From an uncultured Flavobacteriaceae bacterium (GTDB taxonomy: Bacteria > Bacteroidota > Bacteroidia > Flavobacteriales > Flavobacteriaceae): a DNA stretch of 64,000 bases. The notes beneath the pieces are model-generated. The model was not told where the DNA came from. It did not search any database and saw nothing but the letters and a program-made list of their open reading frames with translations. Position 1 is the first letter of the stretch, and every line of letters starts with the position of its first letter. Positions 19,343 to 29,351 of this stretch are shown here, in pieces. The position numbers and the translations under genes were made by a program. The DNA lies in assembly GCA_947504035.1 (NCBI GenBank), contig CANNGA010000008.1, positions 1 through 64,000 of the forward strand, read 5' to 3'.

Positions 19343-21229
19343 ATGAAAACAGTTAGATATATAGTTGCAAGCCTTTTATTAGTTAGTGGATGGGGTAATG
19401 CACAACATAAAAATTTAAAACGTGTTAATAAGCTTTTTGAAATGAGAGCTTATAAAGACGCTGCAGCACTTTACGAAACCAAAGTACGCAACCAACACGT
19501 GCTTCAAAATTTAGCAGATAGCTATTATTACAATGCGAGTCTTCAAAAAGCCATTAAAACGTATAGAGAACTATTTGTGACCTATGGAGATTCTATAGAT
19601 ATAGAATACCACTTTAGATTTGCACAAGCCTTAAAAGGGGTTAAAAATTATAAAGAAGCAGATAAACATTTAAAGCGGTATTACAACACGCCAATTAATA
19701 CCTTAGCGTTTCTTGAAACTACCGATAAAACCACACCACATGTGTTTACACTGCAACAAATAGAGAATAAAAGCTCTAGTGGTGATTTTGGGTTGACATT
19801 TTATGGTACAAACAAAGTTGCTTTTGCTTCTGCAAGAAATTCGGATAATCCTGATTTTGCGTGGAATAAATTGCCTTATTTAGATTTGTACACTGCGACT
19901 TTAACTAAGGATAATGTATTAAAAGGGATTAGGCCTTTTTCAGAAGCCATTAATTCTGCATCTCACGAAAGTAACCCTGTGATTACTAAAGACGGGAAAA
20001 CCATGTACTTTAATAGAACCAGTCCAACACGTACAAAATCTGGAGAAGCACGTATTGCGCATATTAAAATTTATAAGGCAGAATTAGTAGATGGAGAATG
20101 GACGCATGTAACAGCATTGCCATTTACGTCTAATATTTACAGTACAGAACACCCTGCGCTAAGTAAAGATGAGAAAACCATGTATTTCGCAAGCGATATG
20201 CCAGGAACCTTAGGGAGTTTCGATATCTATAAAGTACAGATAAATGAGGACGGTACTTTTGGAACACCAGAAAACCTAGGGCCTACAATAAATACAAAAC
20301 ATAGAGAACAATTTCCGTTTATAAGCCACTATAATGTATTGTATTTTTCGTCTATAGGCCACTTGGGGTATGGCGGGTTAGATGTGTTTAGAAGTAATCA
20401 GGTTAACGGTCAGTTTGATACACCTGTCAATTTAGGACGTTCTATTAATAGCAGTTTAGACGATTTTGCCTATGTGGTTAGAGAAAATGACAACCAAGGC
20501 TTCGTGTCCTCTAATCGGTCGGGAGCCGACAGATTGTACGGTTTTTCTAGAGAACAAAATCCTTTAACCATTTATAAAGTAGAAGGCAAAGTACAAGATC
20601 TAAAAACGAAAGCTTTACTAAAAGGGGCTTTGGTGACCTTATTTGACGAAAGTGGTACCGTAATTCAAGACACTATTGTTGGCGCAGATGCGTATTATAA
20701 TTTTAAAATAGAACCCAATAAAAAATATAAAGTGCGAGGTACGAGAAAAGCATATGTACCAACAGATACCGAATTTTCTACAGATCGTAGCGGTAAGGTA
20801 CAGCACGATATATTGCTCGCATTAGAATCTTATGCCGATAAAGAAGAACGTGTTAAAAAAGACGATTCTGGGGCACTTCAAATTACATTAGATAAAATCT
20901 ATTTTGATTTTGATAAAGCGACGATTAGAACAGATGCCGCTGCAACGCTGGATGTTCTTGTGGGACTTATGGCTAAATACCCATTTATGGAAGTGGAAAT
21001 AGGAGCGCATACAGATGCCAGAGGCGCCGCCGTCTATAATTTAAATATTTCTAAAAAACGTGCCGCTGCAGCATTAGAGTATTTAGTAGGGCAAGGTGTG
21101 GAAAGACACCGCTTAAAAAGTGTTGGTTATGGCGAAGCGCAACCCCTTAATAAATGTGTGAAAGAAGGTATTTGTACTGATGAAGAGTACGATATAAACA
21201 GGCGCTGTGAGTTTATTATTTTAAAGTAG
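19343..21229 (+). CDS. OmpA family protein with TPR, PD40 and carboxypeptidase-regulatory-like domains
   Basis: The 628-residue product has a signal peptide (1-20), then TPR-like helices (about 25-110). A PD40/WD40-like propeller follows at about 140-400; typical strands are KTMYFASDMPG and LYFSSIGH. A carboxypeptidase-regulatory-like beta-sandwich is at 410-490 (EGKVQDLKTKALLKGA). The C-terminal OmpA peptidoglycan-binding domain at about 510-628 has IYFDFDKATIR and the HTDARG and NRRCEF motifs. This is the architecture of PorE and of the third gene in sprB/porP-type loci. It probably links the SprF partner to peptidoglycan. Confidence 0.92.
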   Translation: MKTVRYIVASLLLVSGWGNAQHKNLKRVNKLFEMRAYKDAAALYETKVRNQHVLQNLADSYYYNASLQKAIKTYRELFVTYGDSIDIEYHFRFAQALKGVKNYKEADKHLKRYYNTPINTLAFLETTDKTTPHVFTLQQIENKSSSGDFGLTFYGTNKVAFASARNSDNPDFAWNKLPYLDLYTATLTKDNVLKGIRPFSEAINSASHESNPVITKDGKTMYFNRTSPTRTKSGEARIAHIKIYKAELVDGEWTHVTALPFTSNIYSTEHPALSKDEKTMYFASDMPGTLGSFDIYKVQINEDGTFGTPENLGPTINTKHREQFPFISHYNVLYFSSIGHLGYGGLDVFRSNQVNGQFDTPVNLGRSINSSLDDFAYVVRENDNQGFVSSNRSGADRLYGFSREQNPLTIYKVEGKVQDLKTKALLKGALVTLFDESGTVIQDTIVGADAYYNFKIEPNKKYKVRGTRKAYVPTDTEFSTDRSGKVQHDILLALESYADKEERVKKDDSGALQITLDKIYFDFDKATIRTDAAATLDVLVGLMAKYPFMEVEIGAHTDARGAAVYNLNISKKRAAAALEYLVGQGVERHRLKSVGYGEAQPLNKCVKEGICTDEEYDINRRCEFIILK

Positions 21230-21327
21230 AAGCAGAAATACGACCATTCCAATGGCGTATTATCTTAAATAGGTAAACGGAGTATAACGTATAGAATTAA
21301 GCTTGTTTTTTAATAATAGTCTTTAAA

Positions 21328-21365
21328 AGAGGCCGTCTAAATACATTTTAGACGGTCTCTTTTTG
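21328..21365 (+). terminator. Rho-independent terminator after the SprF/OmpA locus
   Basis: Arms AGAGGCCGTCTAAA (21328-21341) and TTTAGACGGTCTCT (21347-21360) pair over 14 bp with one G-U wobble and a 5-nt loop. A T run follows to 21365. Confidence 0.92.
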
Positions 21366-21512
21366 TAGTGAGATTATTTTAATTTTTGTATAATTTATAA
21401 CACAATTTTGCATTTAAAATAAGTTGAAATGCAAATAAAAAGGACAAAACGTTGTAGTCTCCTTTGGGTTTTTCTATTTTCGCCATAAATAAATTAACCA
21501 AATCTTATCCTT

Positions 21513-22901
21513 ATGCAAAAAAATACGATCTTTTTTTCATTCGTTTTAGGGCTACTCTTTAGCCTTAAATCTTTTTCACAAGTCCAAGTGACTAAAATAT
21601 ACTGGGCTAATGATTCCTCGATACAATCATCTAATCCAGATGGTTCAAACGTTCAAACAGTACTAGACTATCGCGCTGTAGATGTCGCAATAGACAATGA
21701 CGCTAACAAAATGTATTATAATGGTAATGGTTCCGATATATTTAGAGCCAATTTAGATGGGACTAATGTCGAAACTGTAATATCTGGTGCTACAGCTAAC
21801 GGGTTTGCGTTAGATTTAGCAAATGAAAAAGTGTATTGGACCGAGTTTAGCAATAACAGATTACGAAGAGCTGATCTCGACGGCACAAATATGGAAGATA
21901 TCGTTATTAATACCCAAAATCCCAGTGGTCTTGGGTTGGATTTAACCAATGGCAAGGTGTATTGGGGTATGTATAATAGTGGTACAATACGAAGAGCCAA
22001 TTTAGACGGTACAAACCAAGAAGATGTAATTACCAGTGGATTACTCCAACCTTGGACTGTAAAAGTAGATGAGGTGAATAGTAAGATTTATTATACCGAT
22101 CGTTCTACCTTAAGGAGGGCTAATCTCGATGGTAGTTCTTCAGAAAGCCTATCGACTAGTGGTGTGCCACAAGGCCTTAGTTTAGACGTTACAGGAGGCA
22201 AGGTGTATTGGGCTGGTTCAGGAATAAGAAGTATAAATATAGATGGTACTGGTGATGAAGAGTTGATTACTTCAGGTGAATCAGGTGGAGTTTGGGGCTT
22301 AGCTTTTGAAACAGGCGTTGTAGATGCGACAGCTCCAGTGTTTAGCGCAGTAAGTCCAAGTTCAGATAGCACAGTGTCTAGTGCAGATGTTGGCTATACT
22401 TTATCAGAGGCATTAGCTTCGGGAACGGTAACGTTTACAAGAACAGGAGGGACAGCCGATGCAAGTTCTCCGCACGTGGTAAATTTAGAAGGTACAGAAT
22501 TAGAGGAAGGAACCAGAGCTGTCGCCGCACTAACCAATACGCCAACATTAGTAAATGGTGCAATTTATACGATCTCATTTGATGGTCAAGATGTGGCTGA
22601 AAATATGGCGACAACTGTAAATTCAATGGCTGTAACGTTTGATGATTCAACGCTAAGCCTTGAAGCGCGTGTCGCAAATCAAATAAGTATATATCCAAAT
22701 CCAGTATCAAAACAACTATTTATTAGTGCGAGCTCTGTAGATATTGTAGGTTGGAGCTTGATTGATATGCAAGGAAAAACGTTAAAGCACGGCGGTCTAG
22801 ACCAGCACGGTATAGATATGTCTTCCATTAACTCAGGAATGTATGTGCTTCGTTTGCAAACGAACAAGGATACATTTTACAAGAGAATTGTAAAGCAGTA
22901 G
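21513..22901 (+). CDS. Secreted YWTD beta-propeller protein with T9SS type A sorting domain
   Basis: The 462-residue product has a signal peptide (1-22, ending KSFSQ). About six propeller strands of LDL-receptor class-B type follow, each with K(V/I)Y(W/Y) and RANLDGTN segments (residues about 25-265). An Ig-like domain comes next (about 272-375; TAPVFSAVSPSSDSTV). The type A T9SS sorting domain covers the last ~75 residues (ISIYPNPVSKQLFI to KRIVKQ). It is probably a surface or released binding protein; the ligand is unknown. The gene is monocistronic, between two terminators. Confidence 0.88.
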   Translation: MQKNTIFFSFVLGLLFSLKSFSQVQVTKIYWANDSSIQSSNPDGSNVQTVLDYRAVDVAIDNDANKMYYNGNGSDIFRANLDGTNVETVISGATANGFALDLANEKVYWTEFSNNRLRRADLDGTNMEDIVINTQNPSGLGLDLTNGKVYWGMYNSGTIRRANLDGTNQEDVITSGLLQPWTVKVDEVNSKIYYTDRSTLRRANLDGSSSESLSTSGVPQGLSLDVTGGKVYWAGSGIRSINIDGTGDEELITSGESGGVWGLAFETGVVDATAPVFSAVSPSSDSTVSSADVGYTLSEALASGTVTFTRTGGTADASSPHVVNLEGTELEEGTRAVAALTNTPTLVNGAIYTISFDGQDVAENMATTVNSMAVTFDDSTLSLEARVANQISIYPNPVSKQLFISASSVDIVGWSLIDMQGKTLKHGGLDQHGIDMSSINSGMYVLRLQTNKDTFYKRIVKQ

Positions 22902-22934
22902 TGCCAAATAACGCATAGAAGCATTTTACCAGAT

Positions 22935-22962
22935 AGCCTTTCCAATTTCGGAAAGGCTTTTT
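22935..22962 (+). terminator. Rho-independent terminator between the propeller gene and ruvB
   Basis: The perfect 9-bp stem AGCCTTTCC / GGAAAGGCT has a 6-nt loop (AATTTC) and a T run. The ruvB -7 box begins 2 bp after it. Confidence 0.9.
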
Positions 22963-22964
22963 GT

Positions 22965-22972
22965 TATCTTTG
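22965..22972 (+). promoter_or_regulatory. -7 promoter box immediately before ruvB
   Basis: TATCTTTG matches TAnnTTTG exactly and ends 5 nt before the ruvB ATG. If used, it would give a leader of only a few nucleotides. No TTG is seen at -33, where the preceding terminator stem lies. Confidence 0.5.
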
Positions 22973-22977
22973 TTGTT

Positions 22978-24000
22978 ATGAACGAGAACCTAGACCCTAC
23001 AGGCGATAATTTTTCCCCAGAAGAGATAGATGTTGAGAAGCAATTAAGGCCCTTGGCGTTTAATGATTTTACGGGGCAAGACCAAGTGTTAGAAAACCTT
23101 CAAATTTTTGTGCAGGCTGCAAATTTAAGAAGTGAAGCTTTAGATCATACCTTGTTTCATGGCCCCCCAGGTTTGGGAAAAACAACCTTAGCTAATATTC
23201 TAGCCAACGAGTTGGGGGTAGGAATTAAAATTACTTCAGGTCCCGTACTGGATAAGCCCGGAGATTTGGCAGGATTATTAACCAATCTCGACGAACGTGA
23301 TGTGTTGTTTATAGACGAAATACACCGTTTAAGTCCTATTGTAGAAGAATACCTGTATTCTGCTATGGAAGATTATAAAATAGATATTATGATCGAAACA
23401 GGGCCTAATGCACGTACCGTTCAAATTAATTTAAGTCCGTTTACACTAGTAGGCGCGACAACACGTTCAGGACTGCTAACAGCACCAATGCGTGCCCGGT
23501 TTGGCATACAAAGCCGATTGCAGTATTATAAAACCGACCTGTTAACGACCATTGTGCAACGTAGTGCTTCTATTTTAAACATGCCTATTACCATGGAAGC
23601 CGCTATAGAAATAGCAGGACGTAGTAGAGGAACACCAAGGATAGCGAACGCCCTATTGCGACGCGTTCGAGATTTTGCGCAAATAAAAGGCAATGGCAGT
23701 ATAGATATTGCAATAGCCAAATTTGCTTTAGAAGCGCTTCATGTCGATGCGCATGGACTCGATGAAATGGATAACAAGATTTTGGCAACCATTATTGATA
23801 AATTTAAAGGCGGTCCTGTTGGCCTCACAACTATAGCCACGGCAGTAAGTGAAAGTCCGGAAACCATAGAGGAAGTATACGAACCTTTTTTAATACAGCA
23901 AGGCTTTATCATGCGTACACCAAGAGGGCGAGAAGTAACAGAAGAAGCCTATAAACACTTAGGGAAGATAAGAGGAAGCATTCAAGGCGGTTTGTTTTAA
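22978..24000 (+). CDS. ruvB: Holliday junction branch migration DNA helicase RuvB
   Basis: The 340-residue AAA+ motor of the RuvABC resolvasome has full family length. Walker A is GPPGLGKTT at about 61-69 and Walker B is DVLFIDEIH near 109-117. Sensor 1 lies in the ATTRSG segment, the arginine-finger region in [19 protein letters not shown], and a C-terminal winged helix ends in GRG. The MNENLDPT start is typical of flavobacterial RuvB. The partner ruvA is about 5 kb downstream (28764), outside this transcription unit. It is followed closely by the P450 gene. Confidence 0.97.
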   Translation: MNENLDPTGDNFSPEEIDVEKQLRPLAFNDFTGQDQVLENLQIFVQAANLRSEALDHTLFHGPPGLGKTTLANILANELGVGIKITSGPVLDKPGDLAGLLTNLDERDVLFIDEIHRLSPIVEEYLYSAMEDYKIDIMIETGPNARTVQINLSPFTLVGATTRSGLLTAPMRARFGIQSRLQYYKTDLLTTIVQRSASILNMPITMEAAIEIAGRSRGTPRIANALLRRVRDFAQIKGNGSIDIAIAKFALEALHVDAHGLDEMDNKILATIIDKFKGGPVGLTTIATAVSESPETIEEVYEPFLIQQGFIMRTPRGREVTEEAYKHLGKIRGSIQGGLF

Positions 24001-24032
24001 TGGATTTTCAATAAATTCAAAAGAAATTAGTG

Positions 24033-25364
24033 ATGCCGCAGCAAAAAAACATACCCGTAGTACCCTTAAAACGATTTCTAAAACATTCTTTAGAAATTTT
24101 ACAAAACCCTTTACCTTTTCATCTCGAAAATTTCAAAACATTAGGAGATACGTTTCGGTTACAAATAGGGCTAAATACAAGCGTATTATTTTCTAGAGAT
24201 GCAGCCTTAATGGAATATATACTGCAGAAAAACCAGAAGAACTATAGAAAATCTAAAATTCAAACCAAAGATCTAGCAAAATATGTAGGCAAAGGCTTAT
24301 TAACGGCAGAAGGCGATCTTTGGCGCACCCAAAGGCGCTTGATTCAACCTGCATTTCATAAAAAACAATTGCAAAACCTCTTGGGGGCTATTAAGGAAGC
24401 GGTACAGCTAGAATACGCTAAGCTCGTGCCAGATGCTATTACAGATGCGTTGCCTATATGTAACGATTTAGCATTTCAAACCGTAGTGAAATCATTATTT
24501 AGTAGCGAAGTCCATCAAAAAGACATTAAGCGTTTGCAGTACATCACCGAAGCAGCGCAACGTATGATGGTAAAGGAATTAAGGCAACCCTATCTCGGTT
24601 GGTGGTTTGTGGCTAGTGGACAAATAAAAAAACATACAGATTTAACCACAGAAGCCAGAACCCTACTAAAAGCTATAGTGCATGAAAGACGAGCTTCAGG
24701 CGGTCGTGCCGACGATTTGTTAGACATGTTATTAGGGGCCAAGTATGATGATGGAAGTGCTATGGCGGAAGCGCAGCTTATTGATGAGATTTTAATTCTC
24801 TTTACAGCGGGCCACGAAACGACAGCCAATGCCTTAACATTTACCTGTCAATTACTAGCAAAACACCCAGAATGGCAGCATAAAATTTTTGAAGAAATTC
24901 TAAGCCTGCAAAAGGATACAGACGATATCATGACACAGCTCGCAAACTCTAAAATATGTCAGTCTGTAATTGAGGAAGCGATGCGACTCTATCCTCCAGC
25001 GTATTTTATAGATCGCGAAAGCATTGGTGAAGATGTTTTTAATGGGATGCATTTTAAACCAGATACCAATGTATTGTTTTCTGTTTTCGAAATGCATAGA
25101 CATCCAGATTTGTGGAGTGCTCCAGAAACATTTTTACCAGAACGCTTTAAGGACGGCAGTCGGAAATTTTCGTCTCAATACTTTCCTTTTGGCGCAGGGC
25201 CAAGAAAGTGTATAGGGAATAACTTTGCCATGTTTGAAATGATTATTGCCCTTCAAGAATTGGTGAAAACGTATAAAATTCATCCGCATTTTGAGACCAT
25301 CGAAATAGTGCCATTAATTACATTGCGACCTAAAAACGCCATGTTAAGATTTGAAAAAAGGTGA
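24033..25364 (+). CDS. Cytochrome P450
   Basis: A heme-thiolate monooxygenase of 443 residues. The I-helix motif is AGHETT (about 259-264). The K-helix ExxR lies in EEAMRLYPP (about 314). The heme-binding loop is [14 protein letters not shown] with the ligand Cys near 393. It lacks a membrane anchor and any fused reductase, so it should be soluble and use external redox partners. The substrate is unknown; the general pattern resembles the CYP102/CYP4-like fatty-acid hydroxylase branch (inference). ATG 24033 is preferred over the GTG just before it. Its TGA stop overlaps the queG GTG start, so the two are probably translationally coupled. Confidence 0.93.
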   Translation: MPQQKNIPVVPLKRFLKHSLEILQNPLPFHLENFKTLGDTFRLQIGLNTSVLFSRDAALMEYILQKNQKNYRKSKIQTKDLAKYVGKGLLTAEGDLWRTQRRLIQPAFHKKQLQNLLGAIKEAVQLEYAKLVPDAITDALPICNDLAFQTVVKSLFSSEVHQKDIKRLQYITEAAQRMMVKELRQPYLGWWFVASGQIKKHTDLTTEARTLLKAIVHERRASGGRADDLLDMLLGAKYDDGSAMAEAQLIDEILILFTAGHETTANALTFTCQLLAKHPEWQHKIFEEILSLQKDTDDIMTQLANSKICQSVIEEAMRLYPPAYFIDRESIGEDVFNGMHFKPDTNVLFSVFEMHRHPDLWSAPETFLPERFKDGSRKFSSQYFPFGAGPRKCIGNNFAMFEMIIALQELVKTYKIHPHFETIEIVPLITLRPKNAMLRFEKR

Positions 25365-26284
25365 TAGATCATAGAACCATAAACGCTAAAAAAATAAAAG
25401 AAGAAGCCAAACGCCTCGGTTTTTTATCCTGCGGCATTAGTAAAGCCGATTTTTTAGAAGCAGAAGCCCCGCGGTTAGAAACCTGGTTAAATAAAAACAT
25501 GCATGGCGAAATGCGTTATATGGAAAACCACTTCGATAAGCGCTTAGATCCTAGGAAATTGGTAGACGGTTCAAAAAGTGTAGTGTCGCTATTATTAAAT
25601 TATTATCCAGAGCAGACACAAACTGAAGCTGCCTTTAAGCTTTCAAAATACGCTTATGGCACCGATTATCACTTTGTGATTAAAGATAAATTGAAGGCCT
25701 TGTTGCATTTTATTCAAGATGAAATTGGAGAAGTTGGCGGACGCGCTTTTGTAGATTCGGCACCAGTATTAGACAAAGCATGGGCGGCAAAGTCTGGTTT
25801 GGGTTGGATAGGGAAGCACAGTAATCTACTCACACAGAAAGTAGGTTCTTTTTATTTTATTGCAGAGCTTATCATCGATTTAGAATTAACTTACGACACC
25901 GCCGTTACAGACCATTGTGGCAGTTGCACGGCTTGCATAGACGCTTGTCCTACTCAAGCCATAACACCTCATGTGGTAGATGGTAGTAAGTGTATTTCCT
26001 ATTTCACTATAGAATTAAAAGAGAATATACCATCGCAATTTAAAGGTAAATTTGACGATTGGATGTTTGGTTGCGATGTGTGTCAAGACGTATGCCCATG
26101 GAATCGCTTTTCTAAACCACACAACGAACCCCTATTTAATCCGCATCCAGAACTTCTAGAGATGACTAAAGCCGATTGGGAAGAAATTACCCAAGAAACA
26201 TTTAGTGCGGTATTTAAAAAATCGGCCGTAAAACGTACTAAATTTACAGGCCTAAAAAGAAATATCAATTTTTTAAAAGATTAG
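25361..26284 (+). CDS. queG: Epoxyqueuosine reductase QueG
   Basis: QueG performs the last step of queuosine synthesis, reducing epoxyqueuosine in tRNA with cobalamin and two [4Fe-4S] clusters. The 307-residue product has the N-terminal QueG domain and the conserved [10 protein letters not shown] segment with the catalytic Asp. Cluster motifs [12 protein letters not shown] (about 186-197) and [10 protein letters not shown] (about 238-247) are both complete. The GTG start overlaps the P450 stop in a GTGA arrangement. A hairpin terminator follows. Confidence 0.95.
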   Translation: MIDHRTINAKKIKEEAKRLGFLSCGISKADFLEAEAPRLETWLNKNMHGEMRYMENHFDKRLDPRKLVDGSKSVVSLLLNYYPEQTQTEAAFKLSKYAYGTDYHFVIKDKLKALLHFIQDEIGEVGGRAFVDSAPVLDKAWAAKSGLGWIGKHSNLLTQKVGSFYFIAELIIDLELTYDTAVTDHCGSCTACIDACPTQAITPHVVDGSKCISYFTIELKENIPSQFKGKFDDWMFGCDVCQDVCPWNRFSKPHNEPLFNPHPELLEMTKADWEEITQETFSAVFKKSAVKRTKFTGLKRNINFLKD

Positions 26285-26306
26285 CGGTTTCCAGAACTAG
26301 TATTAT

Positions 26307-26314
26307 TATATTTG
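26307..26314 (+). promoter_or_regulatory. Possible -7 box upstream of the malic enzyme gene
   Basis: TATATTTG matches TAnnTTTG and lies before the hairpin at 26328-26361. If active, the hairpin would be in the malic enzyme leader. Confidence 0.35.
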
Positions 26315-26327
26315 ATGGTAGTAATAG

Positions 26328-26361
26328 CAGCTGTATTTCTGGATATCAGACAGCTGTTTTT
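26328..26361 (+). terminator. Hairpin terminator after queG (or leader attenuator of the malic enzyme)
   Basis: The 7-bp stem CAGCTGT / ACAGCTG encloses an inner CTG/CAG pair and is followed by TTTTT, 44 bp after the queG stop. Confidence 0.65.
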
Positions 26362-26417
26362 ACGCATAAAACGACTAAGAACACCCCTTTTAAAAGGCAA
26401 AAAAGTAGAAGCTTATT

Positions 26418-28712
26418 ATGAGCGAAGAAAGCAAACGCAGAGAAGCACTTATTTATCATGCAAAACCAAAGCCTGGTAAAATAGAAATTGTACCCACAAA
26501 AAAATATGCAAGTCAAAGAGATTTATCTTTAGCCTACTCGCCAGGAGTAGCAGCACCTTGTTTAGAGATAGAGAAAGATAAAGACAATGCTTACCGCTAT
26601 ACGGCCAAGGGGAATTTGGTCGCTGTAATTTCAAATGGTACAGCCGTTTTGGGTCTAGGAAATATTGGGCCTGAAGCCTCTAAGCCTGTTATGGAAGGTA
26701 AAGGTTTGCTTTTTAAAATCTTTGCAGATATCGATGTGTTCGATATTGAAGTAGATACAGAAAACGTTGATGAGTTTATAGAAACTGTAAAAAATATTGC
26801 ACCAACCTTTGGAGGCATCAACTTAGAAGATATTAAAGCACCAGAAGCTTTTGAAATTGAAAGACGCTTAAAAGAAGAGTTAGACATTCCTGTAATGCAT
26901 GACGATCAACATGGTACAGCGATAATATCTGCAGCAGCTTTAATTAATGCCTTAGAGTTAACAGGCAAAGCCATAGCAGATGTAAATATTGTAATTAGCG
27001 GTGCTGGTGCAGCAGCAATTTCATGTTCACGTTTGTACCAATCTTGTGGTGCACAACGTAAAAATATGGTGATGTTAGACAGTAAAGGTGTTATTCGTGA
27101 TGATAGAGACAATCTTACATCGCAAAAAGCCGAGTTTGCGACCCATAGAAAGATTGATACCTTAGAAGAGGCTATGACAAATGCCGATGTGTTTATTGGT
27201 TTGTCAATGGCAGATATTGTAACGCCAGAGATGTTGAAACTAATGGCTAAAGATCCTATTGTGTTTGCAATGGCGAATCCTAATCCAGAGATCAAATACC
27301 AGTTGGCCATAGATACTAGAGATGATATTATCATGGCAACAGGACGAAGCGATCATCCTAATCAAGTGAATAATGTATTAGGGTTCCCATTTATCTTTAG
27401 AGGGGCCTTAGATGTACGTTCGTCTGTGATTAATGAAGAAATGAAAATGGCAGCGGTTAAGGCGTTGGCAGCATTGGCAAAAGAGCCTGTTCCAGAGCAA
27501 GTTAATGTGGCTTATGGGCAAACACGTTTGGCTTTTGGAAGGAACTACATCATACCAAAACCATTCGATCCTAGATTAATTGCCGAAATACCTCCAGCAG
27601 TAGCAAAAGCAGCTATGGATAGTGGTGTTGCTAAAGAACCTATTACCGATTGGGAAAAATACAAAGACACTTTACGTGAGCGTTTAGGGTCTGATAATAA
27701 ATTGGTGCGACTGCTATTAAACCGTGCTAAATTAGATCCTAAACGAGTGGTCTATGCAGAAGGCGATCAACTAACAGTACTAAAAGCGGCGCAAATTGCA
27801 TACGAAGAAGGTATTGCTATACCGATTCTACTAGGAAGAAAAGAAACCATAGAAGCATTGATGGCAGAGATTGATTTTGATGCCGATATCATGATTATCG
27901 ATCCTAAAACCGAGGAAGAAAACGCACGTAAAGACGAATATGCTAAGGTGTATTGGGAGCAAAGAAAACGCAAAGGCGTTACCTTTTATTCGGCACAGCG
28001 TTTAATGCGCGAACGTAATTATTTTGCGGCTATGATGGTAAATCAAGGCCATGCAGATGCTTTAATTTCTGGATATTCTAGAAATTACCCTTCTGTATTA
28101 AAACCTATGTTAGAAACTATAGGCATGGCAAAAGGTGCTACCCGTATTGCAACAACCAATGTAATGATGACCAAGAGAGGGCCTTTGTTTTTAAGTGATA
28201 CCTCTATAAATATAGATCCTTCAGCTAAAGATTTGGCTAAAATTGCAGTGATGACTTCTAAAGTTATTAGAACCTGTGGTTTCGAGCCTACAATGGCTAT
28301 GATTTCGTATTCTAACTTTGGGTCGTCTTCAAACGAAAAAGCTTCAAAAGTAAAAGAAGCTGTAGCGATGTTACACCGTAGTTACCCCGATCTGGTTGTA
28401 GATGGAGAATTACAAACCGATTTCGCATTAAACGATGCGATGTTGCAAGACAAATTCCCGTTTTCTAAATTAGCAGGACGCAAGGTGAACAGCCTTATTT
28501 TTCCAAATTTAGATTCTGCAAACATTACCTATAAATTGTTAAAAGAACTTAATGAAGCCGATTCTATAGGTCCAATTATGATGGGGATGCGCAAGCCAGT
28601 ACATATACTACAACTCGATGCTAGTGTAGACGAAATTGTAAATATGACCGCCATTGCTGTAATAGATGCACAGCATAAAGGAAAGTGGGAATTAGAAAAA
28701 GAGATTTCTTAG
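26418..28712 (+). CDS. maeB: NADP-dependent malic enzyme with phosphotransacetylase-like domain
   Basis: The 764-residue product decarboxylates malate to pyruvate, supplying NADPH. The N-terminal malic enzyme (about 1-430) shows the SLAYSPGVAAPC tyrosine segment, MHDDQHGTA for metal and substrate, and the Rossmann GAGAAA motif. The C-terminal phosphate acetyl/butyryl transferase-like domain (about 440-764) is the regulatory module of MaeB-type enzymes and is usually not an active Pta. The start is ATG at 26418, after an A-rich stretch. It probably has its own promoter. Confidence 0.95.
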   Translation: MSEESKRREALIYHAKPKPGKIEIVPTKKYASQRDLSLAYSPGVAAPCLEIEKDKDNAYRYTAKGNLVAVISNGTAVLGLGNIGPEASKPVMEGKGLLFKIFADIDVFDIEVDTENVDEFIETVKNIAPTFGGINLEDIKAPEAFEIERRLKEELDIPVMHDDQHGTAIISAAALINALELTGKAIADVNIVISGAGAAAISCSRLYQSCGAQRKNMVMLDSKGVIRDDRDNLTSQKAEFATHRKIDTLEEAMTNADVFIGLSMADIVTPEMLKLMAKDPIVFAMANPNPEIKYQLAIDTRDDIIMATGRSDHPNQVNNVLGFPFIFRGALDVRSSVINEEMKMAAVKALAALAKEPVPEQVNVAYGQTRLAFGRNYIIPKPFDPRLIAEIPPAVAKAAMDSGVAKEPITDWEKYKDTLRERLGSDNKLVRLLLNRAKLDPKRVVYAEGDQLTVLKAAQIAYEEGIAIPILLGRKETIEALMAEIDFDADIMIIDPKTEEENARKDEYAKVYWEQRKRKGVTFYSAQRLMRERNYFAAMMVNQGHADALISGYSRNYPSVLKPMLETIGMAKGATRIATTNVMMTKRGPLFLSDTSINIDPSAKDLAKIAVMTSKVIRTCGFEPTMAMISYSNFGSSSNEKASKVKEAVAMLHRSYPDLVVDGELQTDFALNDAMLQDKFPFSKLAGRKVNSLIFPNLDSANITYKLLKELNEADSIGPIMMGMRKPVHILQLDASVDEIVNMTAIAVIDAQHKGKWELEKEIS

Positions 28713-28735
28713 GCCTAAAACGTAAATAAATTTAT

Positions 28736-28743
28736 TACATTTG
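28736..28743 (+). promoter_or_regulatory. -7 promoter box of the ruvA-sprA unit
   Basis: TACATTTG matches TAnnTTTG and ends 20 nt before the ruvA ATG. No clear -33 TTG is present. sprA follows ruvA by only 6 nt, so this box may drive both genes. Confidence 0.5.
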
Positions 28744-28763
28744 GCAGGCTAAGAGGGACTTAA

Positions 28764-29345
28764 ATGATTACACATATACAAGGGAGGCTTATTGAAAAGA
28801 ATCCAACCGATGTCGTTATAGATTGTAACGGCATTGGTTATTTATTACACATATCGTTACATACCTATTCTCAAATACCTGATAAAGAACAATTAAAGCT
28901 ATATACGCATCTTCAAATTAAAGAAGATGCGCATACGCTTTTTGGGTTTTTATCTTTGGCAGAACGTGAAATATTTAGGTTGTTAATTTCTGTGAGCGGT
29001 ATAGGAGCGAGTATCGCGCGAACCATGTTATCTTCTTTATCACCAAAGCAAGTCCGTGAAGGTATTGCTTCTGGAGATGTAGCTTTAATACAATCCATTA
29101 AAGGTATTGGCGCAAAAACAGCGCAACGCGTTATCATTGATCTAAAAGATAAAATATTGAAGATTTATGATATAGACGAAGTTTCTATCGCTAAAGACAA
29201 TACGAACAAGAATGAAGCGTTATCAGCTCTAGAAGTTCTTGGTTTTGCTAAAAAGCAAGCAGAACGTGTCGTTGATAAGGTCATTGCAGCTCAACAAGAT
29301 GCTACCGTGGAAACTATCATTAAACAAGCTTTAAAAAATTTATAA
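28764..29345 (+). CDS. ruvA: Holliday junction branch migration protein RuvA
   Basis: RuvA binds the four-way junction and loads RuvB. The 193-residue product has the OB-fold N-terminal domain (MITHIQGRLIEKNPTDVVIDCNG-like start). Paired helix-hairpin-helix motifs follow (LISVSGIGASIARTML and IQSIKGIGAKTAQRVI), then the C-terminal RuvB-binding domain (EALSALEVLGF). Length is normal for the family. The TAA stop is two codons upstream of, and in frame with, the sprA TTG start. Confidence 0.96.
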   Translation: MITHIQGRLIEKNPTDVVIDCNGIGYLLHISLHTYSQIPDKEQLKLYTHLQIKEDAHTLFGFLSLAEREIFRLLISVSGIGASIARTMLSSLSPKQVREGIASGDVALIQSIKGIGAKTAQRVIIDLKDKILKIYDIDEVSIAKDNTNKNEALSALEVLGFAKKQAERVVDKVIAAQQDATVETIIKQALKNL

Positions 29346-29351
29346 CATATT

